From: an uncultured Sphingomonadaceae bacterium
GTDB lineage: Bacteria; Pseudomonadota; Alphaproteobacteria; Sphingomonadales; Sphingomonadaceae
Length of the DNA: 64,000 nucleotides
Direction: 5' to 3'
Assembly: GCA_938050045.1 (NCBI GenBank)
Contig: CALLJS010000017.1
Location: forward strand, 1-64,000
Part shown: piece after piece, positions 35,801 to 43,689 of the stretch
How the letters are laid out: the number at the start of each line of letters is the position of its first letter
Position numbering within the stretch: the first letter of the stretch is position 1
The notes under the pieces: generated by a model
The model's database searches: none
The model's input: the letters and a program-made list of their open reading frames with translations, nothing else
What the model was told of the DNA's origin: nothing
Program-made: the position numbers and the translations under genes

Positions 35801-36088
35801 ACGTTGCAATGCTTCGGATACAGAACGATCGGGAAGCGCGCCAATATCGGATGAGGTGATGACATCAACAAATGTATCTGCATCGCGCTTTATATCCGCT
35901 GCGCTTTCCAAAGATTTACGGATGCCGACAACAATAATGGCTTCTTCTTCTTCGGTTTCTGCTTCTACGTCTGTTTCTTGTGCATGAACAGTTGTGCTCA
36001 TAGCAGCACTCATAGCCAGCGCTGAAGCACCGAGTAATAATGCCCGACCCGCAAAATGCGGATTCGTGGTGTTTTTATGTAACTTCAT
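32849..36088 (-). CDS. TonB-dependent outer-membrane receptor
   Basis: About 1079 residues from ATG 36088 with AGGAGG seven bases upstream. The signal peptide is GRALLLGASALAMSAAMSTTVHAQ. A TonB-box-like acidic stretch ending in EEAIIVVGIRKSLES leads to the plug (DVITSSDIGALPDRSVSEALQRVPGV) and then a 22-strand barrel ending at RYSLIARVRF with terminal phenylalanine. It belongs to the large receptor group associated with glycan uptake in Caulobacterales, Xanthomonads and Sphingomonads, often beside tryptophan-halogenase-like genes as here. An operator-like palindrome lies 80 bases upstream. Substrate is inferred to be an oligosaccharide, from the neighbouring GH3 gene and permease. Confidence 0.93.
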   Translation of the reverse strand: MKLHKNTTNPHFAGRALLLGASALAMSAAMSTTVHAQETDVEAETEEEEAIIVVGIRKSLESAADIKRDADTFVDVITSSDIGALPDRSVSEALQRVPGVSVLRFAGPDDPDHFAVEGSGVAIRGLPFVRSELNGRDVFGASPSGSLGFEDVSPELLGSVVVYKNATADLIEGGAAGTVDLRTRLPFDSNGQVIALSGEINYSDFREQATPTVSGLYSNIWDTGIGRIGLLGNISYSRLLSRADGVSIGDFRADNTSGNNFFDPNNPVNTPDGFALNTDDNGDLLFIPGGGGIRSQEFDRERLSYAAAFQWESNDERFLATAQFLRSESELLWGENVVETVIDNSSPRTNFDSSAFTFDENGVFTGGTISDDNQWRGPNETAALLPPAFTPGTGGQQIATFRERFEDDITTDYSFNLKFKPSDNLRFNFDAQYIDASTDIVDVQFASSFFAPITFGPAQDGVPTVKFELPVGQSAGFFQDPSNFFLRSFLDHNTQNDADSYAFKGDVEYDFSGDGFLKSVRAGARYNEQSTTIRESDFNWGNISEVWTGRDLDPSTPGNESILLLQGNGNPALDQALAGLFRPFNFTNFQRGQDVGFGGSIPFYAGPGADDFAGYQQVLSNILAAVGGSPSGANPLSQRTGVIPGTNFLPTEISEIDRNNFAAYARLDFGMDNILGGALEGNVGVRYVHTSRTIPRSLTIRPFDQLIASALVAQCAPGFVPPAGTNFVAPGACDLGFGTLQALQMQFADATFEETVNDTSYDYFLPSFNAKLELDGGHLIRFGYSRTLTRPSVDQLNERIFLNVLPDRQNFNAAGEQISNNFGGFIGNTTGNASLLPQISDNFDISWEWYFNQGGSLTVSGFHKSINNFIAFAPLNIATDVTEFGNLTRNGEVNTSENGTVTGVEVAYQQFYDFLPGPLSGLGLQATYTFIDADGVDNTLDDDLLGNDGTPIEDQPSIARFPIDRGVFPRVSRHNFNIVGLYEKYGFEARAAYNWRSRFQLTQRDVIFPFNSIFQRAAGQLDASIFYNINENFKIGLQGVNLLDDITETEQTISGDGTTAPRNFFRNDRRYSLIARVRF

Positions 36089-36167
36089 TATATTGCCTCC
36101 TAATATAGTCTGCTTATCTAAATTTATAATTCCACAGACGAAATCCAAAATACGCTTCAACTTTTGT

Positions 36168-36181
36168 TGATAACGTTGTCA
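36168..36181. promoter_or_regulatory. Putative operator TGATAACGTTGTCA (TonB receptor)
   Basis: This 14-base palindrome has one mismatch between its five-base arms (TGATA/TGTCA) and a central ACGT, as in LacI-family operators. It lies 80 bases before the receptor start. Related sites precede the MFS, GH3 and SMP-30 genes. The LacI-type product at 42407-43438 is the obvious candidate ligand. Confidence 0.6.
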
Positions 36182-36312
36182 GACTGTCAGATTGAAAACT
36201 GACGGCCTATTTGTCAAGCGGATTTTTTAACAGATGATAATTGCCAGATAACTGTTGCTGAAATGCCATAAAATACGCTTATCGACGCTTTAGAATTTAA
36301 TATAAATTCACA

Positions 36313-37815
36313 TTATGTCAAACAATTTTCTTTTATATAATCAAAATGCCCAGGCATTGAATCCGCACCATTATGGATGGCTGAATATATTTGCTCCATT
36401 ACGTCATTGACTTTTTGGGGGTTGGCTTGATCGGTGATAGGATCATAATATTTCGGGATTATGCCTTGGCCATACATCACGGCAAGCCAGCTTGCGATTC
36501 CGAATAAATCATTTCCATTTTCTAATATGCGACCATGCCCCGCAAATTGCTCTATTTTGCGGTTGAGCGTTTCTGGCCGTTCGATATTTTGGCAATATCG
36601 CCAAAACGGGCTATCATCGCGCTCTGTGAGATTATAATGCAATACCAAAAAGTCTCTCACTCTCTCATATTCATATAAAGTACGTTCGTTAAACGAGTCT
36701 ATGTCGGCTTGCACAAAGCCTTTGTTTGGGAAATGCGCCATAATGCGCGCTAGCCCAGTTTGCACCAAATGGATGCTGGTGGATTCCAGCGGTTCCATAA
36801 ATCCTGCTGCTAGTCCCAAAGCGATGACATTTTTGTTCCAAAATTTCTTGCGGCGTCCCGTCGTAAAGCGCAGATGGTTGGGTTCAGCAATGGGCTTGCC
36901 GTCCAGATTTTCTAATAAAATATCGGTGGCTTTATCGCTTTGCATATAGTGGCTGCAATACACATGCCCATTTCCCGTTCGGTGTTGCAATGGTATGCGC
37001 CATTGCCAGCCCGCTTCATGCGCGGTTGCCCGCGTATAGGGGATGGGCTCTGCTATTTTTTCGCAGGGGATAGCAACGGCCCTATCGCAAGGCAGCCATT
37101 TGCTCCAATCTTCATATCCTGTTTTTAAGGCTTGTTCGATTAATAAGCCCCTAAAGCCAGAGCAATCGATGAAAAGGTCAGCATCAAATGTGCGTTTATC
37201 ATCGGTGGTGACAGATTCAATATATCCTGTTTCAGGATGCTGCGCGACGCTCTCAATTTTACCTTCTATGCGTTTAACGCCCCGCTTTTCCGAATATTGC
37301 CGTAAAAATTTAGCATAGAGGCTTGCATCAAATTGAAACGCATAATTAATACCCGCCAAGGCTGATTTGGGCTGGTTGCGCAAAGGCCGCATAAATTTCT
37401 TTTTTTGGCAGGCTTGCACCATGAGTGAATAATCAAATAAGTCTCGCCCATAGCCTTTGGCGCGCTGATTGAGCCAATGTTGATGAAAAGGACGAACATC
37501 AAAATCTATACCAAAATCCCCAAAAGGATGAATATAGCTATGGCCAATTTTTTTCCAATTTACAAATTCAATGCCCAATTTGAAGGTTGCTTGCGTTTCT
37601 TTGATAAATTGATTCTCATCAATCCCCAGCATCTTATTGAATAATAATATAGGCGGTATGGTGGCCTCTCCAACGCCTACGGTACCAATTTGTTCGGACT
37701 CGATTAATTTAATATCACACTGCATTCCACTAAGCATATGCGATAAGGTAGAAGCCGCCATCCACCCTGCTGTACCGCCGCCAACAATGACAATTTTTTT
37801 AATTTGTTCTGCCAT
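36313..37815 (-). CDS. Tryptophan halogenase-family flavoprotein A
   Basis: About 500 residues from ATG 37815, two codons behind the stop of the upstream paralogue, with GGAGAAAG as ribosome-binding site. The FAD site IVIVGGGTAGWMAAS is at the N-terminus, the conserved lysine of flavin-dependent halogenases is in ATFKLGIEFVNW near residue 77, and the halogenase hallmark WQWRIP is near 271 with FMEPLESTSIHL near 340. Known relatives chlorinate tryptophan with FADH2. In sugar loci with TonB receptors this group has no proven reaction. Last gene of a four-gene tandem array. A flavin reductase partner is not seen nearby. Confidence 0.88.
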   Translation of the reverse strand: MAEQIKKIVIVGGGTAGWMAASTLSHMLSGMQCDIKLIESEQIGTVGVGEATIPPILLFNKMLGIDENQFIKETQATFKLGIEFVNWKKIGHSYIHPFGDFGIDFDVRPFHQHWLNQRAKGYGRDLFDYSLMVQACQKKKFMRPLRNQPKSALAGINYAFQFDASLYAKFLRQYSEKRGVKRIEGKIESVAQHPETGYIESVTTDDKRTFDADLFIDCSGFRGLLIEQALKTGYEDWSKWLPCDRAVAIPCEKIAEPIPYTRATAHEAGWQWRIPLQHRTGNGHVYCSHYMQSDKATDILLENLDGKPIAEPNHLRFTTGRRKKFWNKNVIALGLAAGFMEPLESTSIHLVQTGLARIMAHFPNKGFVQADIDSFNERTLYEYERVRDFLVLHYNLTERDDSPFWRYCQNIERPETLNRKIEQFAGHGRILENGNDLFGIASWLAVMYGQGIIPKYYDPITDQANPQKVNDVMEQIYSAIHNGADSMPGHFDYIKENCLT

Positions 37816-37817
37816 TA

Positions 37818-39350
37818 TTAACTTTCTCCAGCGGTTGTATAAACATCTTGGGCTCTGCAAAATCTATCAATGAAGGCTTGTTGTGTAGGCATGGCTTCAA
37901 CAGCTTTATCAATCGACATTCTTATATTTGCTAGACTTTGTATAATATTATCATCGCTCAAACTATCGACCATGGGATTATATCCTTTTGGCGTATATCC
38001 TTGGCCGATAGCAACAGCCATCCAACTGGTGATGTTGAACAATTCATCATCATATTTGAAAAACCGTCCACGCGATTGAATTAAAGCCATTTTGCGCTGC
38101 AAGGTCTTGGGGATTTTCATCGTGCGGACATAATTCCAAAAATCGCTATCATCGCGCTCGGTCAGCGTATAATGCAATATTAGGAAGTCTCGAATATGCG
38201 CATAGCCGACATTGAGTAGCCGGTTATATTCATCGCGCTCTACGGGGTTCATGCTCTTATCGGGAAATAAAGCTATTAATTTTGATATGCCCGATTGAAT
38301 CAAATGAATGCTGGTTGATTCTAGCGGTTCCATAAAGCCAGCAGACAGGCCGATGGCTACACAATTTTTTGACCAAAATTTCTTACGCCGCCCTGTTTTG
38401 AAACGCAAATGTTTGGGGCTTGCTAATGGCTTGCCATCCAGATTTGATAATAATGTTTTTTCAGCCTCATCCTTGCTCTGATATTGGCTGCAATACACAT
38501 AACCATTTCCCGTTCGATGCTGCAAAGGGATACGCCACTGCCATCCCGCCTCGCGCGCCGTTGAGCGCGTATAGGGTATGGGTTCGCCTCTTTTTTCACA
38601 AGGGACAGCAACCGCGCTATCAACGGGTAAATATTGGCTCCAATCGATATAGCCCGTTTGCAAGGCCTCCTCGATTAACAAACCGCGAAATCCTGTGCAA
38701 TCGATGAATAAATCGCCCTTTATCACCTGGCCATCGGCCAATCTTATGCTTTCGATAAAGCCATTATCGCTGCGTAAATTAACCTGTTCGACTTTGCCCT
38801 CTATACGTTTTGCACCGTTTCTTTCCGAAAATTTGCGCAAAAATTTTGCATATAAAATAGCATCAAAATGAAAAGCATAGCCAAGCTTGTTAATAATCGG
38901 CCCATGCTCGCTTTGGGGGCGGATAAATTTATCGCTATAAGCCGCTGCTGCATTTATTGAATAATCTTCGATACTGCGCGCATCGCCTCGTTCGCGTAAT
39001 TTGTTCCAAAAATGGTGAAATTCAATGCCTTCTAAATCGAAACCGTGGGTGCCAAAGGGGTGGAAATAACGGTCTCCTTTTTTAGCCCAATCTACAAATT
39101 CAATGCCCAATTTGAAGGTTGCTTGTGTTGCGCGAATAAAATCATCTTCATGGATACCAAGCCGTTGGTTAAAGGTCGCAATTTGCGGGATAGTGGCCTC
39201 GCCAACGCCAACCGTTCCAATTTCTTCGGATTCAACCAATGTCACATTGCCTTGATGCTCTGGCATGAGTTTAGAGAGCGCGGCTGCGCTCATCCAGCCT
39301 GCTGTACCGCCGCCAACAATGACGATATTTTTTACGCGGTCACTCTCCAT
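37818..39350 (-). CDS. Tryptophan halogenase-family flavoprotein B
   Basis: A 510-residue paralogue of the flanking halogenase-like genes. It keeps the complete set of motifs: IVIVGGGTAGWMSAAAL (FAD), ATFKLGIEFVDW with the halogenase lysine, AGWQWRIPLQHRTGNG with WxWxIP, and FMEPLESTSIHLIQ with the catalytic-region glutamate. It is the second-to-last gene in the array and lies 40 bases after the decayed paralogue C. As with A, the substrate is unknown; halogenation of an aromatic or of something linked to glycan uptake is inference from family only. Confidence 0.88.
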   Translation of the reverse strand: MESDRVKNIVIVGGGTAGWMSAAALSKLMPEHQGNVTLVESEEIGTVGVGEATIPQIATFNQRLGIHEDDFIRATQATFKLGIEFVDWAKKGDRYFHPFGTHGFDLEGIEFHHFWNKLRERGDARSIEDYSINAAAAYSDKFIRPQSEHGPIINKLGYAFHFDAILYAKFLRKFSERNGAKRIEGKVEQVNLRSDNGFIESIRLADGQVIKGDLFIDCTGFRGLLIEEALQTGYIDWSQYLPVDSAVAVPCEKRGEPIPYTRSTAREAGWQWRIPLQHRTGNGYVYCSQYQSKDEAEKTLLSNLDGKPLASPKHLRFKTGRRKKFWSKNCVAIGLSAGFMEPLESTSIHLIQSGISKLIALFPDKSMNPVERDEYNRLLNVGYAHIRDFLILHYTLTERDDSDFWNYVRTMKIPKTLQRKMALIQSRGRFFKYDDELFNITSWMAVAIGQGYTPKGYNPMVDSLSDDNIIQSLANIRMSIDKAVEAMPTQQAFIDRFCRAQDVYTTAGES

Positions 39351-39390
39351 TTTATACCTTCCGTTTTATAGCTTCCATTTTATTGTTTTT

Positions 39391-40518
39391 CTATTTTTTA
39401 TCAGACAATTGCTCTATCACATTGGTAATTGCTACCTGTAATTGCTCGATCCATTGCGCCAATGTATCAGAGTTTATTCTATGCGCTAGCCGGTCATAAT
39501 TTTTTGCGTTTATGCCCATCGCGCAAAAAGCTGCTATCCATTCAGCCTTGCTATATATTTCATAATCTTCAATGGCTATGCGTCCGCGCGTTTCAAATAA
39601 TTTTATTTTGCGGGCCAGCGTATTGCTGCAACCTTGCGTTTGTTGCTGTAATAATAGATTCATGTCATTTATATGCAGAGATTGCGATGCCTCTAATCTG
39701 TTATATTCAGCAATTTCTACCGCTGCAAATTCTCTATCAGGCCATAGCTTAAACAGGCGTTCCATGGCCATTTGAATACGGTGTAATCGCATGCCGCTCT
39801 GATGGTCTAGCATATCAAAACCGCCGGTTATTCTAAGATGGTTGTGCTGCCAAGCGTTTCCATCTGTATAAGTTACATTTGTATTTGTTGCAGCATAATT
39901 ATAGTGTCGCGCATCTATATAGAGATCAGCTTTGAGGCTCTCGCCATCACAAATAACCTTATCTATCGCGCCATTGCTCTGTTGCAGCGTGATATTATCT
40001 GCGGTTATATGCGTTGCTCTGGCTTTGCTTTTTAATAAATTAATATAGCCTTCTTCCTGAAGCATATAGCCATAATTATAAACGGGTGCGCCTTTGGGCG
40101 GCTCGGGTAAAAATACAGATGCTTTGTGCATAGCTAATGCTAGATTAAATTCAGATAATGGTTTTTGTGAACCACTATATTTCCATAGATGCTGAAATTC
40201 TATTCCTTCGCGATCGATTCCATAATGTCCAAATGGAAGATCAATATGTAAACCATTATCAATTGCGATGCTAGCGGCTAATGCTGGGCGGGCATGCGCT
40301 TTGCTTCCTAGGTCATGTTCAGCAATGTCCAAGACATGATGGAGATTTTTCGAAGAAGGTTTTGCCACTATATCGCCGTCTGAGCCCCCAGTATTACCCT
40401 TTGTCTCGGCAAGGATAATCTGATAATCATCGCTGGGCAATCGAGCGCAACAATAGGCTGCTGGCAGCCAAGCTTCTATGCTATTTCCCATAACCATTAT
40501 CCGTCGTAATTGGTTCAT
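39391..40518 (-). CDS. Degenerate halogenase-family paralogue C
   Basis: A 375-residue protein, about 130 residues shorter than its neighbours, clearly related to them in parts (FGHYGIDREGIEFQHLW, LYIDARHYNY, LFETRGRIAIEDYEIYS, FEWIAAFCAMGI-like tail). The glycine-rich FAD motif is lost (VMGNSIEAWLPA), the catalytic-lysine segment ATFKLGIEF is missing, and the WxWxIP stretch is deleted. It cannot be a working flavin halogenase. The frame is intact, and the start overlaps the upstream paralogue's stop in ATGA, so it is still translated and may be a non-catalytic partner. Relaxed selection before loss is the alternative. Confidence 0.75.
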   Translation of the reverse strand: MNQLRRIMVMGNSIEAWLPAAYCCARLPSDDYQIILAETKGNTGGSDGDIVAKPSSKNLHHVLDIAEHDLGSKAHARPALAASIAIDNGLHIDLPFGHYGIDREGIEFQHLWKYSGSQKPLSEFNLALAMHKASVFLPEPPKGAPVYNYGYMLQEEGYINLLKSKARATHITADNITLQQSNGAIDKVICDGESLKADLYIDARHYNYAATNTNVTYTDGNAWQHNHLRITGGFDMLDHQSGMRLHRIQMAMERLFKLWPDREFAAVEIAEYNRLEASQSLHINDMNLLLQQQTQGCSNTLARKIKLFETRGRIAIEDYEIYSKAEWIAAFCAMGINAKNYDRLAHRINSDTLAQWIEQLQVAITNVIEQLSDKK

Positions 40519-42062
40519 GCGACAGCTTTACTGGGGCAATATTGCGCAATATAATCGGCATGCGATGGCATTTGTTGGGCGCTTTGTTTCATTAATTGTT
40601 TGAGACCCGCTAAATGCTGCTTTATCTCTTTTTTGGGCAGCAGTGCCACCCGATCATCCCATTTATTGGGGATGATGCGCTGCCCCAAATAAACCGCGAT
40701 CCAACTGGGCTGCAGAAATAATCCGCGATCATAAGCAGCTACACGCCCTCTGGCTTTGAATAATTCCATTTTTTCGGAGAGGCTATCTGGTATTTTCATC
40801 GTGCGCATATAGTTCCAAAAATCGCTATCGTCGCGCTGCGTTGCATGGTAATGGAGTATCAGAAAATCTCTCACTCTCTCAAACTCTAGATCCATCAACA
40901 GATTATATTCATCCCGGTCTATTGCAAGCGTATTTTTATTGGGGAAATATTCGAGCAGCTTGGTGATGCCTTCTTGAATTAAGTAGATACTTGTCGACTC
41001 TAAGGGCTCTAAAAATCCGCCAGATAGACCAATAGATATGCAATTACGGTTCCATAATTTTTTGCGCTTACCCGTAGTGAAACGCAAAAAGCGCGGCTCG
41101 GATAATAGCGCGCCATCTAAAGCATCAACAAGTGCTTTTTGGGCCTTATCGTCGCTAATAAATTGGCTGGAATATACATGACCATTGCCCGTGCGGTGCT
41201 GCAAGGGGATGCGCCAGCGCCATCCTGCTGTATCGGCCGTAGCGCGCGTATAGGGGAGCAATGGTCCATGCGAAGAGCAGGGGGCTGCGACAGCACGATC
41301 ACAAGGCAGATAATTGGTCCATTCATCATAGCCCGTTTCTAACGCGCCTTGGGTTAATAGGCCGCGAAACCCAGTGCAATCGATGAATAGGTCGCCTCTG
41401 ATAATATCACCATTTTCCAATTGCACAGATGTTATGTCGCCATTTTCGGGGTGGAGATGGACTTGTGTTAATATCCCTTCGATGCGCTTGACGCCGCGTG
41501 ATTCTCCATGTTTGCGTAAAAATGGAGCATATTTAGTAGCGTCGAATTGATAGGCATAGCGATAGGTGGAATGCACCGATCTCATGTCTTCGGATGGTGG
41601 TTTGAATTTGGCCATGCCGCTGGCAATAATTGGTAATGAATATTCATCCAGCGCACCAGTTGCTTCATCGTCCATCATGCTGCGCCAATAATGATGAAAG
41701 CCAACTCCGTCATTGGCCAAACCAAATTCCCCAAAGGGATGAATATAGCTATCCCCAACGCGGCCCCAATTTACAAATTCAATACCCAATTTGAACGTTG
41801 CAGCCGTAGCGGCCATAAATTCGGCTTCGTTGATACCGATAGAATCATTGAAAAATTTTATATGGGGTAAGGTGGCTTCACCCACGCCAACTATACCGAT
41901 GGCTTCGGATTCGATTAAGGTGATTTTCAACCCTGTTTCACCCAGCATAGAGGAGAGACCAGCCGCCGTCATCCAGCCCGCAGTGCCGCCGCCCACTATT
42001 ACGATATTTTCAATCATATCATCCTTATTGATTGTGTCAGTCCCTGATTTGGGGTTTAACAA
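40515..42062 (-). CDS. Tryptophan halogenase-family flavoprotein D
   Basis: A 515-residue protein, first of the four-gene array. Motifs are complete: IVIVGGGTAGWMTAAGL, ATFKLGIEFVNWGRVGDS, AGWRWRIPLQHRTGNG, and FLEPLESTSIYLIQ. I use the TTG start at 42062 with AGGAGG six bases upstream; ATG 42017 with AAGGATGAT is also possible and gives the family-typical N-terminus MIENIVIVG. An ATG within AGGAGGATG opens a three-codon leader overlapping the start region. The promoter lies in the 340-base gap behind lacI, with a weak copy of the locus operator. Confidence 0.88.
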   Translation of the reverse strand: MLNPKSGTDTINKDDMIENIVIVGGGTAGWMTAAGLSSMLGETGLKITLIESEAIGIVGVGEATLPHIKFFNDSIGINEAEFMAATAATFKLGIEFVNWGRVGDSYIHPFGEFGLANDGVGFHHYWRSMMDDEATGALDEYSLPIIASGMAKFKPPSEDMRSVHSTYRYAYQFDATKYAPFLRKHGESRGVKRIEGILTQVHLHPENGDITSVQLENGDIIRGDLFIDCTGFRGLLTQGALETGYDEWTNYLPCDRAVAAPCSSHGPLLPYTRATADTAGWRWRIPLQHRTGNGHVYSSQFISDDKAQKALVDALDGALLSEPRFLRFTTGKRKKLWNRNCISIGLSGGFLEPLESTSIYLIQEGITKLLEYFPNKNTLAIDRDEYNLLMDLEFERVRDFLILHYHATQRDDSDFWNYMRTMKIPDSLSEKMELFKARGRVAAYDRGLFLQPSWIAVYLGQRIIPNKWDDRVALLPKKEIKQHLAGLKQLMKQSAQQMPSHADYIAQYCPSKAVA

Positions 42063-42406
42063 ATCATCCTCCTAAATTTGTGATTTTTGGTTTCTTATGA
42101 ACCATAAAATCGCCCTGCTTCATCCAGATATAGTGCGAATATTAATTGGAATCGCATTCTAGCTATTGTAACAATTATGTACGAATTACAGCGTCAGGCA
42201 AATGAAAAATATAATATGACATCGTTAGACATGGTTGTGAACAATAGCCTTTTGCCATTATCGAAGATTTTAACAGTCAATTTGCGGCAATAGCTGATGC
42301 TGCTTATAGAGCTTCTTATACTATAGTATCAGCCGTGTATCTGTTTATAAGGGCGGGTTTGAACGCACTCTATATATCTGGGCACAGTACATAATTATCT
42401 GGGAAT
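42063..42406. other. Promoter region of the halogenase operon
   Basis: About 340 bases between the halogenase D start and the lacI stop. It holds the D ribosome-binding site at its edge and a degenerate version of the locus operator at 42217-42230 (TGACATCGTTAGAC, ten of fourteen positions matching the receptor site in reverse). No gene was seen. Confidence 0.4.
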
Positions 42407-43438
42407 TTATGGGTTCAATTTACCCGATGAATCTCGCTCAATGAATGAATATTCCAAAGTAATTGAAGTGTCATTTCTCTGTTCGGAATAGCTATGATTA
42501 ATATTTTTGGACAGAAGATCGACCGCATTGGCCGCTAATTCAGCAATCGGCTGAAGGATTGTCGTAAGCTGTGGGCTGATGATGCTAGCAATAGGTGTAT
42601 CATCAAAGCCTACCACAGAGAGGCCCGATGGAATGGCGATATTGCGTTTATAAGCTGCGGCAATAACCGCAGCCGCCATATCATCATTGCTTGCAAATAT
42701 TGCTGTCGGTGGATGCGCTAAATTCAATAATTTTTCAGCACAAAGCAGACCCGATGCATAATCAAAATAACCTTGTGTGATGAGTGTTGCATCCGTTTGA
42801 ATATTGCGGATTTCATGCGCTTTATAATATCCGTTCATTCTTTTGGTTGAAGCACTATGATCTGGATGGCCTTTGATAAACCCTATACGCTTATGCCCTA
42901 ATCCAATTAAATATTCGGTCATTTCTGACGATGCTTTTTCATCATCCATCCAGACTGACAAGGGCGCATTTTTGACATCATCGGGTGAAATCAGAACATA
43001 AGTACAGTCATTATCATTCAAAAATTTAATAACTTTGGGGTCATCGCATAAAGGGGGAGTGACAATGAATGCAGCGGGTGAAATATTGTGCATCAATCTT
43101 TTTATATCATCAACGCCATTGGGGCATTCATCCAAAATTAATTGCATTGATAATTGTTGGCATTTTTTTAACGCCCCAAAATGAATATTTTCCAAATAGC
43201 TGCGGCTGGGGTTGTCGACTAATATGGCAAGAATTTGTGCCGCGCCAGAGCGTAAAGTGCGCGCCGCTTGATTTAATTTATAGCCTAATTTGCTGGCCGA
43301 AGCCAACACAACATTGCGCGCAGCCTCGCTCACATATTCTTCTTTGTTGAGAACCCGCGATACAGTTTTCAGCGATACACCAGCATCATTGGCGACATCA
43401 ACCATTGTTACCGATTTGGTAATTTTTCTATCTGACAT
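42407..43438 (-). CDS. LacI-family transcriptional regulator
   Basis: A 343-residue repressor-type regulator. The N-terminal LacI helix-turn-helix and hinge helix are VTMVDVANDAGVSLKTVSRVLN. Residues about 65-330 form the periplasmic-binding-protein-like sensor domain with TPPLCDDPKVI, GHKRIGFIKGHPDHSAS and SVVGFDDTPIASIISPQLTTI. Sugar or sugar-phosphate ligands are usual. It is divergent from the MFS permease gene with a 251-base shared region containing an operator-like site at 43585. The other copies upstream of the receptor, GH3 and SMP-30 genes suggest it controls the entire locus, including itself. Confidence 0.93.
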   Translation of the reverse strand: MSDRKITKSVTMVDVANDAGVSLKTVSRVLNKEEYVSEAARNVVLASASKLGYKLNQAARTLRSGAAQILAILVDNPSRSYLENIHFGALKKCQQLSMQLILDECPNGVDDIKRLMHNISPAAFIVTPPLCDDPKVIKFLNDNDCTYVLISPDDVKNAPLSVWMDDEKASSEMTEYLIGLGHKRIGFIKGHPDHSASTKRMNGYYKAHEIRNIQTDATLITQGYFDYASGLLCAEKLLNLAHPPTAIFASNDDMAAAVIAAAYKRNIAIPSGLSVVGFDDTPIASIISPQLTTILQPIAELAANAVDLLSKNINHSYSEQRNDTSITLEYSFIERDSSGKLNP

Positions 43439-43584
43439 TATTCCTACCCTTAAAACTATGTATAATCGTCATCGGCGTTAAATCTAGTGATAATTCTTAT
43501 ATTATTCTTGCAATGCTCGTTTACATTATTTTGATGCATATTATCAACGAGGGTGATAAAAATTAACGTTATCAATTCTTATAA

Positions 43585-43598
43585 TGACATCCTTGTCA
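43585..43598. promoter_or_regulatory. Putative operator TGACATCCTTGTCA (lacI/MFS)
   Basis: Perfect TGACA/TGTCA arms around TCCT between the divergent lacI and MFS genes. It contains TTGTCA, which could serve as a -35 for the permease gene. The same arms occur upstream of the GH3 and SMP-30 genes. A half-site GTTATCA with central CG lies 20 bases to the left (43567-43574). Confidence 0.6.
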
Positions 43599-43689
43599 AT
43601 TTGTGACATGTGATATTTGTAAAAATAATAAATTATCATAATAAGGTCAAAAGCAGACCAGAAATTAAGGCCAAAAAAGGGGAGTAATT

